Of a DNA stretch of 64,000 nt, positions 57,827 to 64,000 are shown piece by piece. The notes under the pieces were generated by a model. The model ran no database searches. It worked only from the letters and a program-made list of their open reading frames with translations, and had not been told where the DNA came from. The DNA is from Calvatia gigantea (Eukaryota > Basidiomycota > Agaricomycetes > Agaricales > Lycoperdaceae): the NCBI GenBank assembly GCA_025093985.1, contig JACAAK010000013.1:186001-250000 (forward strand), written 5' to 3'. A program made the position numbers and the translations under genes. Position 1 is the stretch's first letter; the number at the start of each line of letters is the position of its first letter.

Positions 57827-58816
57827 TCATGCCTCAGGAAGCTCATCAAAGTCTCCATTAACTATGGCAGTGGCAAGGGCTTTCTTGGTGGCTGCAATGA
57901 GGAATTTTCCACTGTTTGATTGCATGAAGAAGACAGGTAAATGGCTTCAGCCATCTTGGCAGATAGGGACTGGGACACTGTTGAATGGGAAGTCAGTGGT
58001 GGTGGAGCTGTCCCAGTAATTCTTGACTATTGATCTCCAGTAATGTTGGTCCTTCTCTTGTTCTGGTAGTACAGTGTGGAATCATGTGGGGGAAAGAAAA
58101 ACCAATATGAGCTGTGGTGGAGTGATAGTTTTTATGAAGTGTTGGAGGGAATTGACTTCTTCTTTCATGGAGACAGTGGTCTCTTCATCCATCAAGGTGT
58201 CACTACGGGGTGGTGTGGGGTTAACTGTGTCATGTAATTTAGAGAGGGTGATGTGGATCCTGTCAACTAGGGTGTTGATGTCAGGGTCTTCAGCTGATTT
58301 GTTCCTTCCAAGTAGATTCATAGCTATGTCAGCAAGCTCAAGGAATATATGTATTGGCAAGGTTGAGATGTTTGAAAACTTTGAGTTCTAAGTCAATTCA
58401 GCTTTGGAGACTCTGGTACAGTGTCATTTGCTGGGGGTGAGGGTGGATTGGTCTAGGGCTCTGAAGATGGCTGGGATGTGTTGGCTGGTAGAGGAGGATG
58501 CATTGGTAAATCCTACATACATGTCAGCAAAGGTGATACAGGCAGTGGCAAGAGTGATGTGGGAGTTCATGACTAGTTGTTTGTTTTGGGCAGTGATGGT
58601 TTCTAGTTCACTGTTGGTTGCTTGGTTGACATCTTTGATGAATGCCTTGAGGAGTCCTTGTGCTGGGGATGGCGTGTTGGTGAGGTTGTAACGGATTCTC
58701 TGGGGAGCAGGTACTTTTCCATTGCCTGGCTCTGGAAATGGTAAAGAGGAGATTTTGGTTGGGGTAGGGTGGATGAGGGAGTCAATGGCAATTCAGTTGG
58801 ATTGGGAGGCAGGCAT
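57827..58816 (-). pseudogene. B-5 ORF3, accessory protein of unknown function
   Basis: The frame has about 330 codons, the same length as in B-1. Blocks KSAEDPDINTLVDRIHITLSKLHDT, PMDEETTVSMKEEVN-like and TPPQLILVFLSP align with B-1 and B-2. A few frameshifts (for example near 58365) and stops are present. Confidence 0.75.
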
Positions 58817-58898
58817 GTTTTTTAATTTCTTGGTTCAGCTGGTTTGTTTGATGCTTTTTTGTGTTTCTTGCCCCCTTTTTTATGGGCATTCTCCAGAT

Positions 58899-59306
58899 TG
58901 TTAAGACGAGTACACCACGGTAGCTTGCGCTAGTGGCGGAGGGGAGTCGTACTCACTGGGTTTGTTGAGATGTGCGTTATAGACTGTAGCTAGAGGATAT
59001 CTTAGTGGAATGATGGGCAGAGGATAGACTGGATTGTCTAAAGAATATACGCATACTACATAGGTCTTATATATCTAATGTCTCTGGTCTGTGCGCCGTT
59101 CTACCTAATACAGGTGAGGTCTTATCTGCCAGTAGCATATACAGAGCATACTGCGTACATTGTTCTATTTAATAGACCATGACCAGCAACCTAGAGTGCG
59201 GTCTAGTACATTGTTCATTATCTCTCTTCAAGAGTGAAGTACTCAAGAACCCGTTTCAGCTATAAATAGACTGAACCAACGTAGTGGTACAGATCGAGAT
59301 TCAACA
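58899..59306 (-). repeat. Solo Copia-E LTR in B-5
   Basis: This 408-bp unit, TGTTAAGACGAG...AGATTCAACA in minus orientation, is flanked by a perfect CAGAT duplication (58894-58898, 59307-59311). It keeps many CpGs lost in the other E copies, so it is comparatively young. On the minus strand it also has GTGAGT at the shared splice-site position. Confidence 0.95.
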
Positions 59307-59311
59307 CAGAT

Positions 59312-60077
59312 GCCTTTTTTGGTAGTCCTGTATGGCGTCCTTCACATTTTCCAAGTTGGACTCTACTGTCCACATATCTTCTTCATTGCTGTACCCCTTC
59401 CAATGGACTAGAAACTGATAGCCCCTTCCATGTCTCCTTTGTCTGCAGATCTCCTCCACTTTGTACTCTTCTTCATTGTTGATAATGACTGGGTTGGGCA
59501 CTGATGGTTGTCTCTGGCTCGGGAACTCGGCCTCATGAGCTGGTGTCAGGAGTTGTTCATTGAATACATCATGGATGGCCCATCCTTCTGGTAGTGTTAG
59601 CCAATATGCCACTTCTCCTATCTTTTTCTTAATAAGGAAAGGCCCATACCATTTCTGGCCTAGTTTCTTTGATGTTTGATTGGTATGGATGTGGGTGTTT
59701 TCTAGCCACACTGTATCATCTATCTAATATATCTTGGTGTGGGTTTTACTGCGGTCATGTTGCTGTTTCATCTTTTCTTGATATGTCTGTAGCACTGATG
59801 TGGCATTGTCTTGGGCAGCCTGGAGGTGTTTTAGGAACTCTGTGGTGATGGGATTGTTTGTTGCTGGCTTGTTCTTGCCTTTCCATGGGTTTCTTCCATA
59901 GTTTAGGAAGAATGGCATTTCCTGTGTTCCTCCATGTCGTTTATCATTGTACTGGAATTCTGCAATGGGAAGCCACTCTGCCCAGTTATCTTGATTGTAA
60001 TTGCAATATAGGCAGATGTATGTCTCCACTTCTCTGTTGATGTGTTCTGTCTGTCCATCAGTTTGTGGATGGTATGC
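59312..60077 (-). pseudogene. B-5 integrase C-terminus and chromodomain
   Basis: 60077-59724 reads [24 protein letters not shown] and QYNDKRHGGTQEMPFFLNYGRNPW. 59711-59312 reads KKLGQKWYGPFLIKKKIGEVAYWL, the linker EEYKVEEI and the chromodomain YQFLVHWKGYSNEEDMWTVES. One TAA at ~59724 separates them. Confidence 0.85.
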
Positions 60078-60960
60078 TGTTATAGTGAGACCTGCTTTGT
60101 CCTTCACAGGCCTGATATCTATCATGTGGATGATATCAAAGGGAACTCCTTCTCAAAGGCTAGTCAACTATTTATAACTACTTACAATGTAGTTATAGAT
60201 AGTCTATAGTCTACAATCAGTTGTCTATTAACCTTCAATATATAACCCTTATGAAGTCTTATAGAGTAAGCATGGTTGTCAAGAAGAAACTTCTTATGAT
60301 CAGACTATAAGAGAGGATGATAAGAGTTATAGATTGAGTCTCCACCTAACCAAGTAGAAATGATGAGGTCTACTGGTCAAGTTGAGGGGTTTATATACTA
60401 CAACAGTGTACTATTGTATTGTACTGTATTGTTATGTTACTTGTCTATATATGGTATTTAAAAGTGGTATGACATTCAAAGTGGTACAACTTTAAATTAT
60501 TACTTAAGCTGTACTATTAATAGTATATTAAAGTTCTAGGTTGTTCTAGTCTTATAGACCTTTCTAGGTATTGTCTAGCTTAGTCTAGAGGTGTCTAGAC
60601 TATATAGATGTTCTAGAGTTGTTGTAACTGTATTTGTAGAACTGTATAGTATTAAGTATTAGGTTAATACTTAATCTATTGTTATTATCTTATTGTATAG
60701 AATATGCTAAGATATATTGCTGTCTTGAAGTAACTATACTAGTTGTAGTATAATCATTATTAATATGACTTGATGTTGTTTGACTGTTAATGCTAAGATG
60801 TTTACTGATTGTCTTCAGATTATACAAGTCTTTAGAGACATGGTATAAATCATCATATAATCAATATATAATATTGATCATTAGTCAGGTGATTATGATG
60901 TCATTGATTACATCATTATTCTTGTCATTAATAATGTCATAAATATTGATATTCATAACA
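60078..60960 (-). repeat. LTR G (minus), right edge of an inversion
   Basis: This 883-bp unit is the inverted near-identical partner of 53427-54311. Bases 60073-60077 (TATGC) are the reverse complement of the GCATA left of 53427. The right flank is H-2. Confidence 0.9.
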
Positions 60961-62095
60961 CCAGTGCATGTTTTGATTACACCCCAGATGTCAGGGATCT
61001 GGCCAGGGTCCTGGTGCACTTTCTGCTCATGCTCCTTTTTCTGCTGTTCCACCTTCCTGGTAGCCTTCTTGCATTGTTGAGGAGTTATCTTCTCCAGGTT
61101 CTTGCCATTGTCACTTGATACACCTGAGTCTGAGTCAGATTCATTGTACATGCTCTATTTCTTTGTGGTTTTCTTTGATTGTTCCAAATGATCATTGAGT
61201 TGAATTTAGGGAGGAGAAACCAGGGTTCTGGAAGCAGATACCCTTATTGGGTCCTTAAATGACCACCCTGGTGGTGTTGCCTCAGGCAGTGTTTCCATTG
61301 GATGCATTTCCTGCAGCTGTGTATCATCTGCCATCAGGTTGTCTTTTTCTATGTGGCTGTTGTCCCATTTGACCAGTGGGGGCAGATTTTTCTTTACCAG
61401 GGCCACAGTCATTCAAGACATGGTGAGTGTATTACTCACCCTGGCTGATTCTTGCAATTTAAGTCAAGTCATCCTGGATGTCAGTAGTCCAGGGTTGCTT
61501 GTAGTGGGACATGAATACACATCTGGTTTCCTACTTTTGTCTTCAGCCCTTGTAGTGCTATATTGTGGTCTCAGCAAGGGAGCAAAGGCTTGCTCCATTT
61601 AAATCTTGACCTTATCACTGAGTTGTTTGTTCTCAGCTCATGCAGTGTCCAATACATCCAGGAGGTCTATGATTACCATTACACTGGCTTGATCTTTGAG
61701 GTTAAGGAACTCGACAAGGTTCTCATCAATCCTAGCCTCAAGTAGACAAGATATTACCTTGTCATTTTGAGTAGTGGCAGGAACATAACTTTCCTGCCTG
61801 GAAGATTGTGATGAGCTTGTGGCTAGTGGTGGGCTTTGCTCACAATACTGTTTCTTTCCTCTAGCTCCAGCAGATTGAGATGATGAGGAGTACTTCTCAT
61901 CATATGGTAATGGTATGCTCAGTGGTGGTCTGTGAGGTCTACCCTGAGGTGGTTCATATAATGATGATGTGTACCTGTCATCATATAACTGGTATTGTGG
62001 AGGAGGGCCATATCACCCACCTTCTCTGAATTCTGGTGGTGGATATTGTGGTTGTCATTGTTGTTGTTGCAGGGGAGGTGGTTGGGTATTGTTAT
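60961..62095 (-). pseudogene. H-2, second copy of the unrecognised H family (5' part)
   Basis: On the minus strand it aligns with H-1 from the Pro/Gln-rich segment (QYPPPEFREGG, PPQGRPHRPP) through LPPLVKWDNSHIEKDN and the acidic MYNESDSDSGVSSDNGKNLEK block to GQIPDIWGVI, where LTR G cuts it. Most differences from H-1 are transitions. The start codon region of H-1 is not present. Confidence 0.75.
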
Positions 62096-62096
62096 A

Positions 62097-62896
62097 TGTA
62101 TTACCTTACTTTACAACCAGGCCCAGATCATCTCTACTCAGGGAGAGGTTCAATGCTATAGCCCAGGAGTATTGGCAAGTTTCAATGACCTCTGTGTAGA
62201 CTTTGGATTGCTCTCTTGAGTAGAAGCTCATGCTTGTCTAAGAAGTCTGAGTTAAGTGCCACTGCAATTCCCAAGGTTGTTAACCTTGTAGCAGATGAGT
62301 GAAGATAAGGAAGCTTATTACTAGAATAATCTAAGGTGTCATGACCTACACACATTTGCCTGCTCTCACCCACTTCCCCTGCTTGTAGTCATTGTTACCT
62401 TAGTCTGGCTGCATTGGGGTGCTTTTCATTCTTTCTGTTAGTCAGTCCAATATCCTGTTTTCCATATTAATCTCTATCCCCTTCAACTCCTCCACTATCA
62501 CCTTATAGTTAGAACTTGATCCTGGTGTCTTGTTAGATGGCTGCTGAGAGTGGCCATCCATTCTTCATTTACCATTACTTTCATACTTTCTGCTTTTTAG
62601 ACTAGTATATAAACCTAGTCCCCATACTTGTAAATCCTTAGTCTGATTATTGACCATGATTACACCCTCTGATTCTGTTTCTCTCTGTCTTTGTTCCTCT
62701 GACCCTCTGACCCTACTCCCTCCTGAAATATGGACTTCGACAACAGCAGGAAGGTATAACACATGCATTGAAGCCACTGAGTCTAAATCTCATACTCATC
62801 TGAATTCACCTGCTCCATACATTTTCACCCAACATCACCTGGCAGCTAACCTTTGGCTGATATCCTGCATAACCTGATCATAACATAAGGTAATAC
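62097..62896. other. Unassigned segment bounded by a 12-bp inverted repeat
   Basis: TGTATTACCTTA (62097-62108) and TAAGGTAATACA (62886-62897) are perfect inverse copies. Without the solo D LTR the unit would be about 250 bp. The minus strand reads LTTLGIAVALNSDFLDKHELLLKR and an NLPILLGYSIEPLPE block with one stop, suggesting old coding sequence of unknown type. It may be a small inverted-repeat element. Confidence 0.35.
62337..62885 (+). repeat. Solo D LTR
   Basis: This 549-bp unit, TGTCATGACCTACAC...CTGATCATAACA, is flanked by a perfect TAAGG duplication (62332-62336, 62886-62890). Its length equals the LTRs of D, but nearly all CpGs are gone, so it is older. Confidence 0.95.
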
Positions 62897-62982
62897 AAAG
62901 GTACTACTTAGTGTTATATACTAGCTACATATAAGAGATGAGTAATTACATAGTAAGAGGGTATGAGTCAATGAGAGACTAC

Positions 62983-63392
62983 TGTTGAATCTCGATCTGT
63001 ACCACTACATTGGTTCAGTCTATTTATAGCTGAAATGGGTCTTGAGTACTTCACTATTAGAAGCGAGATAATGAGCTATGGACACAGTACTAGACCATAC
63101 TCTAGGTTGCTGGCTACATGGTCTATTAGACACATGTGTAGTACACATTATGCTCTATATATGCTACTGGCAGACCTCACCTGAATAGGTAGAATGGTGC
63201 ACAGACCAGAGACTTTAGATATATAAACCATATGTAGTATGCATACTTTCCTTCAGACAATTAAGTCTTTCTTCCATCCTGCCTTTGAGATATCCCCTAG
63301 CAACTGTCTATAGTGCACATTTCAACAATCCCAGTGAGTATGACTCCCCTCCACTGCTAAGTATAGTGCTAGGTAGTGTACTCATCTCAACA
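62983..63392 (+). repeat. Copia-E 5' LTR (second copy)
   Basis: This 410-bp unit runs TGTTGAATCTCG...CATCTCAACA. A TATATAAAC motif lies at ~63220. The left flank is ACTAC; the 3' LTR is outside the window. Confidence 0.9.
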
Positions 63393-63587
63393 GGTTATGG
63401 ACCCTGACTGCCAGCTCACTCAGACTGTGTTTAGCGACGCTGGTAGAGTGTAGGAGGCTACGGTTGTATGCAACCTGGGAGACAGTGGTCCTTTGGTCCA
63501 CTTGATCCTTCATCTGCCCCATGTTGTGACGTGTGCATCATGTACTGCAGTCTGACATGATACTAACACATGTTTACCCCTTCTTAG
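63334..63587 (+). promoter_or_regulatory. Putative leader intron of Copia-E
   Basis: 5' splice site GTGAGT (63334-63339) lies within the LTR, a perfect branch site TACTAAC at 63561-63567, and a 3' splice site TTCTTAG ends at 63587, two bases before the gag ATG. The interval contains the LTR end and the primer-binding site at 63393. GTAAGT or GTGAGT is kept at this place in all three E LTRs. Confidence 0.55.
63393..63405 (+). promoter_or_regulatory. Copia-E primer-binding site
   Basis: GGTTATGGACCCT directly follows the LTR. It is the decayed version of GGTTATGGGCCCC at 39323 and is complementary to the anticodon loop region of Met tRNA. Confidence 0.6.
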
Positions 63588-63589
63588 AT

Positions 63590-64000
63590 ATGTCTAAGCC
63601 AAACTCCACTCTGCCAGGGTTTGTCCAAACTCCCAGCAGGCAGCTTCCCATCCTTACAGAAACAGGTAACTACACCATCTGGTCCCTTCACCTTTGCTCT
63701 GCACTTATGTGCATTTCCCTAAATGACTGTACCTGGACCACATGGGATTTTTCTGGAGCTCCTGTGGAACTACCACAGTACAAGCAGTTATATAGTTCTG
63801 ACTACCCTGTAGTTGCAGTGACCTCCACTTTGCCGGCCCATCCATCACATCTGGGATCTCTGATCCCAATGACTGTGGATGAGCACTGCAGTGTTGGTAT
63901 GGCTAACAACCTCTGGATATGTGCACTTGGGTTGATTGAGTCTACTCTCCCCAATAGTATGCTGAAGCACTCCGCTTGTAATGCTCATGTGCTCTAGTTG
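63590..64000 (+). pseudogene. gag: Copia-E gag, N-terminal part
   Basis: ATG at 63590 is followed by MSKPNSTLPGFVQTPSRQLPILTETGNYTIWSL-type copia gag sequence (ETGNYTIW resembles the conserved NY..W start of these gags). The frame is open for about 135 codons to TAG at 63995-63997, probably a former CAG. It continues beyond the window. Confidence 0.7.

Larger units (their letters stand above)
57501..60077 (-). mobile_element. B-5, 3' half of a gypsy element (minus)
   Basis: LTR, ORF3, chromodomain and integrase run in minus orientation. The integrase continues on the other strand at 53426-53204 beyond a pair of inverted G LTRs. A solo E LTR is inserted at 58899. It groups with B-1 and B-2 by ORF3 sequence. 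Confidence 0.9.

Noticed and set aside
1..64000. tRNA, rRNA or CRISPR-like arrays
   Set aside because: No cloverleaf-type sequence, rRNA core motif or regularly spaced short repeat was seen. The only tRNA-related signals are primer-binding sites.

Overview
The window is repeat-rich fungal DNA, most likely from a mushroom-forming basidiomycete (Agaricomycete) with a transposon-swollen genome. The reasons are several families of chromodomain Ty3/gypsy elements, copia elements, a DD34E Tc1/mariner, a canonical 47-nt spliceosomal intron, and pervasive C-to-T/G-to-A decay at former CpG sites. The species assignment is inference. I found no housekeeping gene, tRNA, rRNA or CRISPR array. Almost all coding sequence is decayed. 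The clear exceptions are an open gag and a spliced antisense gene, both in one gypsy element (D).

Families used below: Gypsy-A (old chromovirus); B (gypsy with about 305-bp LTRs, a chromodomain and an extra 3' ORF called ORF3; copies B-1 to B-7); C (gypsy with about 347-bp LTRs); D (gypsy with 549-bp LTRs); copia elements Copia-1, Copia-E (LTR about 410 bp) and Copia-F (LTR 361 bp); G (known only as LTRs of 547 to 885 bp); Tc1 (two copies); and H, an unrecognised protein-coding family.

Layout. 1-1285 and 9072-12390 are the halves of Gypsy-A. They are separated by a copia fragment (1300-3485) and by B-1 (3486-9071), whose two LTRs are inverted. From 12507 runs H-1, a long decayed reading frame. 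It is split by a Tc1 element (14831-17433), which itself carries a 1-kb copy of H-1, and again by B-3 (18527-32431, minus). B-3 has B-2 (18682-25657, plus) inserted in its left LTR. The H-1 frame resumes and ends at 32457. Then come B-7, C-1 (33257-37204) and a one-sided nest B-4 > D LTR > Copia-E > Copia-F (37205-44263). Element D follows (44264-51960). The right end holds B-6, an LTR-G-bounded inversion containing C-2 and B-5 (53427-60960), a second H copy, a solo D LTR and the start of a Copia-E element running off the window.

Target-site duplications date the nesting. B-3 went into H (TGAGT), B-2 into B-3 (GAGTA), a D-like LTR into B-2 (CACCA), a G LTR into B-3 (CTTTC), an E LTR into B-5 (CAGAT) and a D LTR next to H-2 (TAAGG).

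The most interesting features are in D and B. D has a GGGAAAC slippery heptamer and stem at its gag stop that would direct -1 frameshifting into pol. It also has an antisense, intron-containing gene whose splicing assembles a Zn2Cys6-like cysteine cluster. The B family carries ORF3, a conserved protein of unknown function in the env position. Copia-E has a probable leader intron that would remove its primer-binding site.
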